A DNA stretch of 64,000 nucleotides from Hordeum vulgare subsp. vulgare. Taxonomy: Eukaryota; Streptophyta; Magnoliopsida; Poales; Poaceae. The notes below the pieces were generated by a model that saw only the letters and a list, made by a program, of their open reading frames with translations, was not told the DNA's origin and searched no databases. Both the position numbers and the translations under genes were made by a program. Below, piece by piece: positions 21,490 to 33,649 of this stretch. The stretch lies in assembly GCF_904849725.1 (NCBI RefSeq), contig NC_058524.1, positions 508,074,263-508,138,262 of the forward strand, written 5' to 3'. Numbering within the stretch: the first letter of the stretch is position 1; each line of letters starts with the position of its first letter.

Positions 21490-23728
21490 TGTTAGAGCAT
21501 ATATCTCCATATGTGGTTTTGGTAATTGATGACAATTCCTATGGACTAATGGTTGCCTTAAGTTATATTTATAGGATGTGTCCATAGGCACTTCTTGAAA
21601 TCCATCTGTTGGGTTCAAGGAGTTTATATGATGACCAAGGTGGTATTCAAGGTATTATCCAAAGAATGGTCATAGAGACACAAGGTTGATCAAGATCGTC
21701 GGAACAAGAGTAAATCAAGATGATCAACACATAAAGCGTACAAGATGTACCAAGAGGGATCAAGTGATCCCATGGTATGGTAAGCATTGTCCATTACGTA
21801 TTTGTGTACTAACCCATGGTCTTCGTGAGAGTTCTATGTGGGGTTAGGTGTGTTTCCATGGGTTTGCGTCAAGAGGAAGATCGACGTCAAGTGGTGGAGG
21901 ATGGTGGCAATGGACTTGTGAAGATATGCTAAAGAGCGGCTCACCCATAGCGTGTATGGCGGAGCAATCAACTAGTCTTCATCAAGCCAACGCAATCAAG
22001 AAAGGTGGTCCATCTTGAGGAAGCCAAGATCATCGTCATCTAGCTCAAGAGGGCGAGGTGCAAGGTATAGGTTTGCCCTTGATAGGTTTTCTATTTTAGG
22101 ATAGATTGTCGTACTGTCAAGGGGGTTTCTCAAGTGAGTAGCTTGATCGTATCATTTGTTGAGAGCTCAAACCATTTGCATCTATGCATCATACTTCTTG
22201 GTTCTTGTTTGGTGTTTCTCTTTGTGAGTTTTAGAGCTTATGGTCATCTTCATGACAAGCTCAAGTTCATTGAAAACGGAGTCCATATGCATCTTCTATG
22301 ATGTTTTCGATGTTGGGAGTTTTTACCGGTCTTATTCGAAGAAGGGTTCTCACCATTTTCTTATGGGACTTTTCTCACTTGCTTCTTATTGATATTTCTA
22401 TCAAGATTGTGTTATCCCATGTCGTTAGCTTTCCAACAAACTTGGTTTCGTTGAATTCGGAGTCCGTATACGAAAGTTACAGCACTTTCAGTATCCAGCG
22501 GTAGTACCGCTCCTGGTGCCAGCGGTAGTACCGCCCCCGGAGCGGTAGTAATTTTTTACTACCACTCCAGGACCGGTAGTACCGCTCCGTCAAACTGTTT
22601 TTTAAATACTTTTTCACCTCAGCATGGTTGGTGAACCTACCGAGCGGTAGTACCGCTCTGTGCGGGCTGTGAGGCTTAACGGTTGGATTTTCCCCACCTA
22701 TAAAAGGGGGTCTTCTTCCCCATTGAACCTTATCTCTTTAGCTCGTGTTCTTCCCCCATTGTTGACCTTCTTTGAGCTTGCTAACTCTCAACCCCTCCAA
22801 TGATTCTTGCTTGTTCTTGAGGGAAAAGAGAGAGGAGATCTAGATCCACATCTCCACCAATCACTTTCTCCTCTATGTGAGGGGAACCACTTGGATCTTG
22901 ATCTTGGAGTTCTTTGTGAGCTCCTTGTTCTTCCTCCCATATTTCTCCATAGATTTTTTTGTTGTGGAGAGATTTGAGTGTGAGGGACTTGTCCACTTCG
23001 TGTGTTCTTGCCATTGCATTAGTTGCACCGGTTTGAGTTCTCCACGGTGATTCGTGGAAGTGAAGTTTGAGAAGCTTATTACCTTTGGTACTTAGTACCC
23101 TAGATATTGTTCTTCGTGGATGCTTTGGCGTCCTAGAAGCTTGGTGGTGTCTCAGAGCTCAATCATTGTGGTGTAAAGCTCCGGGCAAGCGTCGGGGTCT
23201 CCAATTAGGTTGTGGAGATTGCCCCGAGCAATTTGTACGGGTACCGGTGACCGCCCCCAAGGTTTTCCATTTGTACGGGTTCGGTGACCGCCCTCAAGGG
23301 TCCCTTCGTGGAATCACGGCATCTTGCATTGTGCGAGGGCGTGAGGTGATTACGGTGGCCTTAGTGGCATCTTGGGGAGCATTGTGCCTCCACACCGCTC
23401 CAACGGAGATTAGCATCCGCAAGGGTGTGAACTTCGGGATACATCATTGTCTCCACGTGCCTCGGTTATCTCTTACCCGAACCCTTTACTTATGCACTTT
23501 ACTTTGTGATAGCCATATTGTTTATTGTCATATATCTTGCTATCACTTAGTTGTTTATCTTGCTTAGCATAAGTTGTTGGTGCACATAGGTGAGCCTAGT
23601 TGTTTTAGGTTTTGTGCTTGACAAATTAAACGTTAGTTTTATTACGCATTTGTTCAAGCCTAAACCGTAATTATTTTAAAGCGCCTATTCACCCCCCCCC
23701 CCCTCTAGGCGACATCCACGTCCTTTCA
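21490..23728 (+). repeat. 5' LTR of the Sirevirus-like element
   Basis: 2239 bp, starting TGTTAGAGCATATATCTCC and ending CACGTCCTTTCA. It includes a cluster of GCGGTAGTACCGC near-palindromes (22499-22660) and ACCTATAAAAGGGG (22697), a good TATA box. The 5' LTR would drive transcription of the element. Confidence 0.92.
22498..22665. repeat. Clustered near-palindromic repeats in the Sirevirus-like LTR
   Basis: GCGGTAGTACCGC-type motifs recur about five times just upstream of the TATA box. One pair forms a hairpin: GGAGCGGTAGTA (22539-22550) against TACTACCACTCC (22557-22568), with one mismatch and a 6-base loop. The 3' LTR has the same cluster (30408-30590) plus one additional ~20-bp unit. Confidence 0.85.
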
Positions 23729-23730
23729 AT

Positions 23731-23746
23731 TGGTATCATATCTAGG
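23731..23746 (+). other. Primer binding site of the Sirevirus-like element
   Basis: TGGTATCATATCTAGG begins two bases after the LTR end. The first eight bases match the initiator-Met tRNA complement; the next few are mutated. Confidence 0.75.
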
Positions 23747-23783
23747 TCTCTTTTTATTAGGTTTAACCACCTAGAGAGTAAGA

Positions 23784-24308
23784 ATGTCGACTAGGGGTTT
23801 AGGATTCACTGACACTCTTAGTTTCGATGGCACAAATTTTGATGTTTGGGTAATTCGCATGCTTAATCACTTTCGGGTCTTGGACCCAAATTTAGAGAGA
23901 ATTGTAGATATGGGTTTTTCTCCTCCAAAGGATTCTCAAAATATATCTTTAGAGGATGAGAAAAACTCTTATCTCAATGCTCAAGCTTCTAATGTGCTTT
24001 TTGATGCTTTGAGCAATGTAGTTATATTTCAACTCATGCCATTCTGGGATGCTCATGAGTTGTGGACAAAGCTTCAAGATAAATATGGTATGTCCAAGAT
24101 TTGTGGGAATGATTGTTCTCCCTCCACCTCCGATCGTGTGGTCTTCTCAACTTCATCTACTTCACCTACATGTGGATTTCCACAAGGTAATGATATGGTG
24201 AGTAGTGGTGATCATTGCAACGATGATAGTGGGTTTATTGTTGTTGATCCTTCATCACTATATTATTGCAATGCTTCATCTTTGGGCATAACACTTCGAG
24301 CACTCTAA
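23784..24308 (+). pseudogene. Sirevirus-like Gag, N-terminal part
   Basis: It starts at ATG 23784, 55 bp after the LTR. The core has LSFDGTNFDVWVIRMLNHFR and VLDPNLERIVDMGFS, then DAHELWTKLQDKYG; this is the retrotransposon Gag domain seen in plant Copia elements. After that the sequence is Ser-rich with no conserved motif. The frame ends at a stop at 24306, while the downstream ORF in another frame begins at 24266. A small indel in the overlap is the likely cause of the split. Confidence 0.8.
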
Positions 24309-26200
24309 ATGTTTTACATGCTTGTGTTGATAGTCCTTGCATATCATGTAAAAACTGCTTGACTAAATCTCATGATGATATGCTTCCTATATCTTGTTGC
24401 CATGATAAAAATGTATATATTTCCTCGAGTTGTTGTGCTAACAATGTAGAGGAAATTCATCACTCCATGGAACAAGATGTGGCCTTGAATGATGCTTCAA
24501 GGGATCCTACATCATCATCTATTGTGACTCACTTTTGCCTTATGGCTAAGGCTTCAAAGGTATCTCCTACTTTGAATCCCAATATATCTCATGATGATGA
24601 TGTTGATGATAATGGGGATGAGAATAATGATGAAGAGAGTGATAATATTGCATCCTTAAAAATTAAGGGTGAAATGATTTTTAAATCTCTTCATAAGAAT
24701 AAACTTGCTTGTTCCAACTTCTTGGAAATCATGTCTATTGCCACTGAGGGCAAGAAATACATTGAGGAGTTGGAAGCTCATCTCGAGGAGCATGAGGCCA
24801 CCATTGAGACCATGGAAGGTCATGAGCGTGAATACGCTAACGAGATCGTGGAGCTATCTCAAACTCCTGAAAATGAAGAAACCACCAAGGAATCTCTTGA
24901 GGAAACCTTTGCTATAGAATTATCTAGATTAAAGGAATCCCATGATAGGGCTCTCGAGGTGGCTAATGATTTTAGAACTAAAAACGATAAGCTTGAAGTT
25001 GCACATGCTAAACTCGTTGAGGACTATGAGCACCTCGAAAATGGCTCAAAGGCTATTAAGAGTTCGCTCATCGAACTCACCGAGTCTCATGCTCAACTTG
25101 AAGCTTCATATGCTAAAGAGCTTGCAAAGTTTCCTTCTCCTCTTATTGTTAATAATGATGCTTGTGCTACTAATTCTACTTCTTGTGAATCATCCATTTT
25201 AAAGGAGAATGTTGAGCTAAGGGCTCAACTCGAGTTGCTATCTAGCAATTATGGGAAATTGGAAGAAAGTCATGTAATGCTCACAAGCTCTCATGATGAT
25301 CTTCTAGTATCCCATAATGTGCTAAAATTAGCTCATGAGGCTATTACTACCAAGGTAACATCATGTGAGCCTCATGTGGACATTAGCACTACTTCTAGTC
25401 AAAAAGCTATATTGCCATGTGCTAGTCCTCGTAATTCATCTAGTCACAATGTTGCTACATCTTGTGATGAATTACTTTCCATGCCTTGTTGCTCTAACAA
25501 TGAAGCTTATACTTCCTCTAGTACTTGTTTTGATACTAACCATGTAGAGGAAATCAAAGAGCTCAGGGCCCAAGTCACTTCCTTGAAGAAAGACTTGGAA
25601 AAGAGTCATCAAGGAATGTCCACACTCAACAATGTCTTGTGTGGGCAAAAATCCCCAAATGACAAATATGGACTTGTATTCAACTCCAACAAGAAGAATA
25701 AGTCCAAAATCTTCAAGAAGAAGGGCCAAGAACAAGTCAAGAATTCGGCCAAGATTATTTCCTTCAAGTGCAAAATTGAAGGGCACCATGTTAGATCTTG
25801 CCCACTAAAGAAGAAGCCCCAAAGTCACAAGCAACAAGGGAAGAGGCCACAAGTGCACTCACATACTCAACTACAAGTTGAAGAAAGGCCCCTTCCCAAG
25901 AAGACCCAAGCCAACACTCCTCATGTTGAGAAATCAATAGGGAAGAAATTAAAGGGTAGATGTTGCTACTTATGTCGTGAGAAGGGTCACTTCGCTTCTC
26001 CTTGCACGAGAGGTAATTTATCCAACCCAATCATTATTGATGATATCTATTCACTTGGGAAGGATAAGGCTGGCAATGTGTTTGCCAAGTTTGTTAGTAC
26101 TCAAAGTGGTGTCAATAAAAGTACCATTTGGGTTGCCAAGCCTATTGTGACTAACCTCTTAGGACCCAACGTGGTTGGGGACCAACAAGCTCAAACTTGA
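24266..26200 (+). CDS. Gag C-terminal part: coiled coil plus zinc knuckles
   Basis: 644 codons with no stop. Roughly residues 130-470 are coiled-coil-like, with repeating segments such as EELEAHLEEHEATIETMEGH and KLEVAHAKLVEDYEHLENGS and repeated SH/LxxSH patterns. Two zinc-knuckle-like motifs lie near the end: CKIEGHHVRSC (first Cys pair reduced) and CCYLCREKGHFASPC (complete CCHC). A Lys-rich stretch precedes them. In the family, this part packages element RNA and assembles particles. The ORF continues the upstream Gag after a frame break. The long open frame suggests the element is fairly young or was under recent selection. Confidence 0.75.
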   Translation: MQCFIFGHNTSSTLNVLHACVDSPCISCKNCLTKSHDDMLPISCCHDKNVYISSSCCANNVEEIHHSMEQDVALNDASRDPTSSSIVTHFCLMAKASKVSPTLNPNISHDDDVDDNGDENNDEESDNIASLKIKGEMIFKSLHKNKLACSNFLEIMSIATEGKKYIEELEAHLEEHEATIETMEGHEREYANEIVELSQTPENEETTKESLEETFAIELSRLKESHDRALEVANDFRTKNDKLEVAHAKLVEDYEHLENGSKAIKSSLIELTESHAQLEASYAKELAKFPSPLIVNNDACATNSTSCESSILKENVELRAQLELLSSNYGKLEESHVMLTSSHDDLLVSHNVLKLAHEAITTKVTSCEPHVDISTTSSQKAILPCASPRNSSSHNVATSCDELLSMPCCSNNEAYTSSSTCFDTNHVEEIKELRAQVTSLKKDLEKSHQGMSTLNNVLCGQKSPNDKYGLVFNSNKKNKSKIFKKKGQEQVKNSAKIISFKCKIEGHHVRSCPLKKKPQSHKQQGKRPQVHSHTQLQVEERPLPKKTQANTPHVEKSIGKKLKGRCCYLCREKGHFASPCTRGNLSNPIIIDDIYSLGKDKAGNVFAKFVSTQSGVNKSTIWVAKPIVTNLLGPNVVGDQQAQT

Positions 26201-29200
26201 TCAATAGGTGTTTGTGGAGGACATTAGAGACTTGGATACATAATTAAGAATTAAAGGGGTCTTCATCATTCATATTTTCTCAAGCCAAGTCATTTGGATT
26301 ATCGAGTTTATATCTTATATCCAATGTGCCTCCTTATGGTAACTTGTACTTAAACTGTTTACATTGTTAGTTTCTTGCTCCTTTGCATGTTGTGGTTTTG
26401 TACCTAGCATGTGTTTGTACATGTTGTGCTTCCAACTTGCTTATGTTGAGTAATCGAGTATGTGTATGTTGGTTTGCATATCATGTACATGTGAGTCTTG
26501 TATTGAGCCTTTTTGCATCTTGTTTGTATCTTTGTTGGCTCTTGTGAGAGATTAATGGATTATCCCATTGTGGGGGAGTGATGTGCTTTGCACACCTCAC
26601 AATCCTATAAATGTGTGTATACATGGGGAATACCACTTAGGATTGATATTTCAAGGTTACATAGTTTCTATGTGGTATGTCTTACTCATGAGAAATTAAA
26701 ATTCTGTATGGTCCATTAATTATCTCTTGTTGGTTTTAATTTGACACTTGTTAATATTGTTGGGTTATCACATTATGGGGGAGTAATATGCTATGTGCAT
26801 ATTACAAGCCTAGAGAATGTGTACATTTGAGGTATTGCCACTTAGTGTTGATATTGTAAATTATCTTGTTCCTAGGTGGCATGTTTGCTCTACAAGTGTC
26901 ATTTGCTTGCGTTTTATGGGTAAAGATGATCTTGGAAATATTTTCGATCTACCAATGAGTATCATTTCCAAAATACTTCTTGTCCTTGACAATTGGTATT
27001 CCCATCATGTGGTAGGAATTGCTAATCATCTTTACATTCGATTTTGTGTTTCGTTTGTCTTCCTTGCCTCTTGTGGATCTATTTTAACATGTCTAGTGTT
27101 TTTATAGATATAGAGAAAGTGATGATCCCATCTTGTGCATTTTGTATTTAAATGCAAATTCTATATAATGCACGTCCCTTGGGGGAGCTATCCTATTTTA
27201 TTTAGAACACTCTCTTTATTCACCCATCATACAATCTTTTGATCCCCCTCAAGTGTGTGTTGATGGGAGGCAAGTCTTGCTCTTTATGATGCTTTGTGCC
27301 ATCATGAAAATTTGTCGAGGGTTTGGTTTGTTGGAACCTAGCTCTCTTTTGGAAATTAGATACCTCGTGTTTGTTTTCCTTCAATTGGTATCTTGTTTCC
27401 TTTTATTTGGCATGTGTCAATGGATATCTCATTCCTTGAGGTATCTTTTAATTGATATCCTTCAAGTGATAGTTTTTTTGTTTGGGATCTTATTATCACT
27501 TGATACCTTGTATTTTGGTGACTTATCAACTTTGTGTTGAGTTGATTCTTGAGAGTCTTGAGCATGCATATCTACTATATACAACTTCTTTTGCTTGCTT
27601 TCTTTCTTTGACCCAATATATAGGGGAAACTCCACCTTGTCATAAATTGGCTAAAGTGTGCATGAAATTCAAATTCATATCTATATGCACATATGTATGT
27701 GGAGTTTGTCCTATGTATTGTTGGTTTTCTAACTCTTTGTTCCCAATGAGTTTGGGCACCATTTTGTTTGTTTTGCTGTTCCAGGAACAACTGGAGATGC
27801 ATTGGATGCTTGGCTCACCTATAAGGAAGGTGTTGAGACCATGTGATTATTGGAGCCAAGTAAGGATGATCAAAGAACAACTATCTACTACATCAATCCA
27901 ATGTTGTCTCGGTAACAAGTATCCACTTCATGCATTCTTTTCTTGCAAAGGCCCCAACCTATCTTTTCTTTTCCAGGTTGCATCATGGCATGAATCTCTT
28001 GATTCGTTATTGTAGTACTTGTTTCCTTTCTCAAAGCATCCGAACGATGATGTCTTAGTACTAGTTGGGAGGTCTTTGATGTTCGTATGTTGGAAGTTCA
28101 TATTGTACAATAAGAAAATATTAGGCCATGTGCTATGCTTCCAAGCAAAAGATCTTATTGATATATTTATGACTTCCTTTTGGATATCTAGTTTGTTCCT
28201 TCTTGTAACCATTTCGTGTGTACATCCTTCTTTGTGGAAATATATCATCATGATTGTCTTCAACTTAGAATCTTTTACACATGAGAGAAGTTACATCTAT
28301 AATTGATATCCTCTTTTCTTTCACGTCCACCGTTGCATTTCCTTTTTCAGTTTTTGGTGGCTTCGTGAAAGGATTTGTCTTGAGTGCGTATCTTATTTTC
28401 CTACATCTTGATGCACTCTTTGGCCGTGAAGATTATTTTTCCTCATGCTTGTCTTTATGAGGGTTTTACCATTTTGATTGGTATCCCTCCTCTTGACAAG
28501 GTTCTTACTTCCTATCTTCGCCATGGGTTGTCACAAGCGTTGGTTCTTATTTTTTTTAATATTAAGCTTGTGAGCCCATTTTCTGGTATGTGTGTGTGGG
28601 AATGATATGTCTTGCACTTTGTGTCTCATTTCATCAAGACTATGTTGATGAGTAATGCTCATCCTTATCTTAGTCTTCTCAAGTGCTTTGCCATGACTCA
28701 CACACATTACTTTGGTTGAGCCTATTCTTAAGTTGCTTCTTTTACATGTTGCTCAACCATTTGTTTTGTGCAATTGATATGCTTATTGTCTCATCTATCT
28801 TCTTGCACTCGTTGTGTGTTTTTATTAATTTTGGGGGAGCAACGATCCTATTTTGTGCGCTTGTATCAAATACAAAAATCTCTTATTAGTGGACAAATCA
28901 TGGGGAGCTTCTCTAGTTTTGACAAACACTCCTTTGCTTTTATCATAGTATCTTTTATTCATGTGGTTCGAAGGACCATGTGATTGTTTGTTCCATATGG
29001 TATCTTTTGATTGCTTGCTTCTATTTTGTATGTCTTTGTGCCATACGATCCTTCTTTTTGCAATCTTTGGGTCCTCAATATAGTTTGTTTTCCTCCAACT
29101 ACTTATCATTGTATTTGTGTATTTATTTGCACTCATTTGCTGAGAAGTACACACTTTTTGGAGGACCACCTACTATATTGGCTTTCTAAACTTTTCGTCC

Positions 29201-29399
29201 ATTTTGGCAATCGATGCCAATGGGGGATAAGTTTAGAGAGTTTACTTTGGATATGTTTAGAGGGTTTTGCTTTTATTGCGTAAGCATTTACATCTTACAC
29301 GCATGCATTATTGCTTTGTATGTGTGCGCTTGGTTATGCTTATTTCCTTATATAAACTCTCTTGAAGTGGTTATCATCAATTACCAAAATGGGGGAGAT
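26201..29399 (+). other. Non-coding internal region with six purine tracts
   Basis: No ORF with known motifs is found on either strand; the region is AT-rich. TGGGGGA(G) tracts occur at 26571, 26776, 27180, 28832, 29221 and 29390, the last directly before the 3' LTR. Multiple purine tracts are a described feature of Sirevirus elements. In an autonomous relative the enzyme domains would follow gag. Confidence 0.8.
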
Positions 29400-31656
29400 T
29401 GTTAGAGCATATATATCCATATGTGGTTTTGGTAATTGATGACAATTCCTATGGACTAATGGTTGCCTTAAGTTATATTTATAGGATGTGTCCATAGACA
29501 CTTCTTGAATCCATATGTTGGGTTCAAGGAGTTTATATGATGACCAAGGTGGTATTCAAGGTATTATCCAAAGAATGGTCATAGAGACACAAGGTTGATC
29601 AAGATCGTCGGACAAAGAGTAAATCAAGATGATCAACACATAAAGCGTACAAGATGTACCGAGAGGGATCAAGTGATCCCATGGTATGGTAAGCATTGTC
29701 CATTACGTATTTGTGTACTAACCCATGGTCTTCGTGATAGTTCTATGTGGGGTTAGGTGTGTTTCCATGGGCTTGCGTCAAGAGGAAGATCGACATCAAG
29801 TGGTGGAGGATGGTGGCAATGGACTTGTGAATATATGCTAAAGAGCGGCTCACCCATAGTGTGTATGGGGGAGAAATCAACTAGTCTTCATCAAGCCAAT
29901 GCAATCAAGAAAGGTGGTCCATCTTGAGGAAGCCAAGATCATCGTCATCTAGCTCAAGAGGACGAGGTACAAGGTATAGGTTTGCCCTTGATAGGTTTTC
30001 TATTTTAGGATAGATTCTCGTACTGTCAGGGGGGGCTCTCAAGTGAGTAGCTTGATCGTATCGTTTGTTGAGAGCTCAAACCATTTGCATCTTTGCATCA
30101 TAATTCTTGGTTCTTGTTTGGTGTTTCTCTTTGTGAGTTTTAGATCTTATGGTCATCTTCATGACAAGATCGAGTTCATCAAAAACGGAGTCCATATGCA
30201 TCTTCTATGATGTTTTCGATGTTGGGAGTTTTTACCGGTCTTATTCGAAGAAGGGTTCTCACCATTTTCTTATGGTACTTTTCTCACTTGCTTCTTATTG
30301 ATATTTCTATCAAGATTGTGTTAGCCCATGTCGTTAGCTTTCCAACAAACTTGGTTTCGTTGAATTCGGAGTCCGTATACGAAAGTTACAACACTTTCAG
30401 TATCCAGCGGTAGTACCGCTCCTGGTGCCAGCGGTAGTACCGCCCCCGGAGAGGTAGTACCACCCCCGGAGCGGTAGTAATTTTTTTACTACTGCTCCAG
30501 GAGTGGTAGTACCGCTCCGTCGGACTGTTTTTTGCATACTTTTTGGCCTCAGCATGGTTGGTGAACCTACCGAGCGGTAGTACCGCTCTGTGCGGGCTGT
30601 GAGGCTTAACGGTTGGATTTTTTCCCAACTATAAAAGGGGGTCTTCTTCCCCATTGAACCTTATCTCTTTAGCTCGTGTTCTTCCCCCATTGTTGACCTT
30701 CTTCGATCTTGCTAACTCTCAATCCCTCCAATGATTCTTGCTTGTTCTTGAGGGAAAAGAGAGAGGAGATCTAGATCCACATCTCCACCAATCACTTTCT
30801 CCTCTATGTGAGGGGAACCACTTGGATCTTGATCTTGGAGTTCTTTGTGAGCTCCTTGTTCTTCCTCCCATATTTCTCCATAGCTTTTGTTGTTGTGGAG
30901 AGATTTGAGTGTGAGGGACTTGTCCACTTCGTGTGTTCTTGCCATTGCATTAGTTGCACCGGTTTGAGTTCTCCACGGTGACTCGTGGAAGTGAAGTTTG
31001 AGAAGCTTATTACCTTTGGTACTTAGTACCCTAGATATTGTTCTTCGTGGATGCTTTGGCGTCCTAGAAGCTTGGTGGTGTCTCGGAGCTCAATCATTGT
31101 GGTGTAAAGCTCCGGGCAAGCGTCGGGGTCTCCAATTAGGTTGTGGAGATTGCCCCGAGCAATTTGTACGGGTACCGGTGACCGCCCCCAAGGTTTTCCA
31201 TTTGTACGGGTTCGGTGACCGCCATCAAGGGTCCCTTAGTGGAATCACGGCATCTTGCATTGTGCGAGGGCGTGAGGAGATTACGGCGGCCTTAGTGGCA
31301 TCTTGGGGAGCATTGTGCCTCCACACCGCTCCAACGGAGATTAGCATCCGCAAGGGTGTGAACTTCGGGATACATCATTGTCTCCACGTGCCTCGGTTAT
31401 CTCTTACCCGAACCCTTTACTTATGCACTTTACTTTGTGATAGCCATATTGTTTATTGTCATATATCATGCTATCACTTAGTTGTTTATCTTGCTTAGCA
31501 TAAGTTGTTGGTGCACATAGGTGAGCCTAGTTGTTTTAGGTTTTGTGCTTGACAAATTAAACGTTAGTTTTATTCCGCATTTGTTCAAGCCTAAACCGTA
31601 ATTATTTTAAAGCGCCTATTCATCTCCCCCCTCTAGGCGACATCCACGTCCTTTCA
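29400..31656 (+). repeat. 3' LTR of the Sirevirus-like element
   Basis: 2257 bp and close to the 5' LTR along its length by eye. Differences include scattered substitutions and an extra 20-bp unit (GAGGTAGTACCACCCCCGGA) in the palindrome cluster near 30450. It is followed by the CTAGG target duplication. Confidence 0.92.
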
Positions 31657-31661
31657 CTAGG

Positions 31662-31883
31662 GCGTCGCCCCTCCTCCACATGGCCGCCGGCCCTCCCCAT
31701 CTAGGGTTGCAGCACCACCTAGGGTGGAAACCCTAGGGATGGCGCACCCTCCTCCCTCTCCTCCTATATAAACCCAAGGGGTTTTGGGGCTGCACACACA
31801 ATTCATCTCTCTCTCGGCGCAGCCCTACTCTTCCTCCTCCTCGTCCTCCCTAACGCTTGGCGAAGCCCTACCGGAGTACCACG
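31662..31883 (+). repeat. Outer Copia 3' LTR, second segment
   Basis: It continues the LTR after the Sirevirus-like insertion: CTCCTATATAAACCC near 31761 (TATA region), then the transcribed part, up to CCACG (31879-31883), the target duplication of the next nested element. Confidence 0.8.
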
Positions 31884-33649
31884 TGTTGGAAATATGCCCT
31901 AGAGGCAATAATAAATTAGTTATTATATTTCTTTGTTCATGATAATCATTTATTATCCATGCTATAATTGTATTGATTGGAAACACAAATACGTGTGTGG
32001 ATACATAGACAAAACACTGTCCCTAGTAAGCCTCTAGTTGACTAGCTCGTTTATCAAAGATGGTTAAGGTCTCCTAACCATAGACAAGTGTTTTCACTTG
32101 ATAACGGGATCACATCACTCGGAGAATGATGTGATGGACAAGACCCAAACTATAAACGTAGCATATGATCGTGTCAGTTTATCGCTATTGTTTTCTGCAT
32201 GTCAATGTATCTGTTCCTATGACCATGAGATCATGCAACTCCCGGACACCGGAGGAATACCTTGTGGGTTATCAAACTTCGCAACGTAACTAGGTGACTA
32301 TAAAGGTGCTCTACAGATATGTCCAAAGATGTCTGTTGGGTTGGCATGGATCAAGACTGGGATTTGTCACTCCGTGTAACGGAGAGGTATCTCGGGGCCC
32401 ACTCGGTAATACAACATCACAACAAACCTTGCAAGCAATGTGACTAAGTAGTTAGTTACGGGATCTTGTATTACGGAACGAGTAAAGAGACTTGTCGGTA
32501 ACAAGATTGAACTAGATATGGAGATACCAACGATCGAATCTCGGGCAAGTAACATACCGAAGGACAAACGGAATAATATACGGGATTATATGAATCCTTC
32601 ACATAGAGGTTCAACCGATAGAGATCTTCGTAGAATATGTAGGATCCAATATGGACATCCAGGTCCCGCTGTTGGTTATTGACCGGAGAGTGTCTAAGGT
32701 CATGTTTGCATAGTTCTCGAACCCGCAGGGTCTGCACACTTAAGGTTCGGTGACGTTTCGGTATAGTTGAGTTATATGTGTTGCTGACTGAAGGTTGTTC
32801 GGAGTCCCGGATGAGATCCCAGACATCACGAGGGTTTCCGGAATGGTGCAGAAACAAAGATTGATATATAGGAAGTCCTGTTTTGGTCACTGGAAAAGTT
32901 TTGGGCTCATCGATAGTGTACCGGGAGTGCCGGGAGGGGTGCCGGGAACCATCGGGAGGGGTGTCACGCCCCAAGGGGCCTCATGGGCTCTTGAAAGAGA
33001 TAAACCAGCCCCTAGTGGGCAGGAATAAGTCCCCACTAAGGCCCATAAGGTTTGAGAAGGAAAAAACAAGGTGGAAAGAGTTTCCAAGTGGGAAGGAGGA
33101 ATCCTACTCCAAATAGGATTGGAGTAGGACTCCTCCTCCTCTCCCTTGCGCAAGGGAAGAGAAGGCTGCCCTAGGGCGCAGCCCTCTCCCTCCTCTCCTC
33201 CTATATATACTAAGGGTTTTGAGGGCTTTTGGACAATAGAAAACAGCCACGTGTTGCCCTCGCTCTCTAGATCTATTTCTCCTCTAGTTTTAGTGGTAAG
33301 CCTTGCTGGAATAGCACCACCAACACCACCACCACGCCGTCGTGCTGGAGAACTCATCTACCTCTCCGCCTCCTCTTGCTGGATCAACAAGTCGGAGATC
33401 GTCATCGAGTTGTACGTGTGCGGAACACGGAGGTGTCGTCCGTTCAGCACTTGATCGGGTCGGATCACGAGACAGTTCGTGGGACGGATCGTGAAGACGT
33501 ACCACTACATCAACCGCGTTTATTAACGCTTCTGCTTAGCGATCTACAAGGGTATGTGGATCTGATCTCCCTCTCATAGATGATCATCACCATGATAGGT
33601 CTTCGTGTGCGTAGGAAATTTTTTGTTTCCCATGCTACGTTCCCCAACA
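31884..33649 (+). repeat. 5' LTR of the nested Angela copy
   Basis: 1766 bp. TATA-like CTATATATACTAAGG at 33201; ends ...CCCCAACA. The primer site (33651 on) reads TGGCATCATGAGCTAGGTT. Confidence 0.92.

Larger units (their letters stand above)
21490..31656 (+). mobile_element. Complete Sirevirus-like Copia element, gag only (non-autonomous)
   Basis: Two long LTRs (21490-23728 and 29400-31656) flank a 5.7-kb internal region. The flanks carry an exact 5-bp target duplication, CTAGG (21485-21489 and 31657-31661). Primer site and final purine tract are in place. Internal coding is limited to Gag (23784-26200); I find no protease, integrase, RT or RNase H in any frame from 26201 to 29389. Sirevirus-like traits seen are the Gag type, multiple TGGGGGAG purine tracts and near-palindromic repeats in the LTR. 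Replication would need enzymes from a related autonomous element. The exact ends show it is structurally whole despite a frame break in gag. Confidence 0.88.

Noticed and set aside
26201..29389. Env-like or pol ORF in the Sirevirus-like element
   Set aside because: The ORFs are short and have no RT, integrase, protease or membrane-protein pattern that could be defended.
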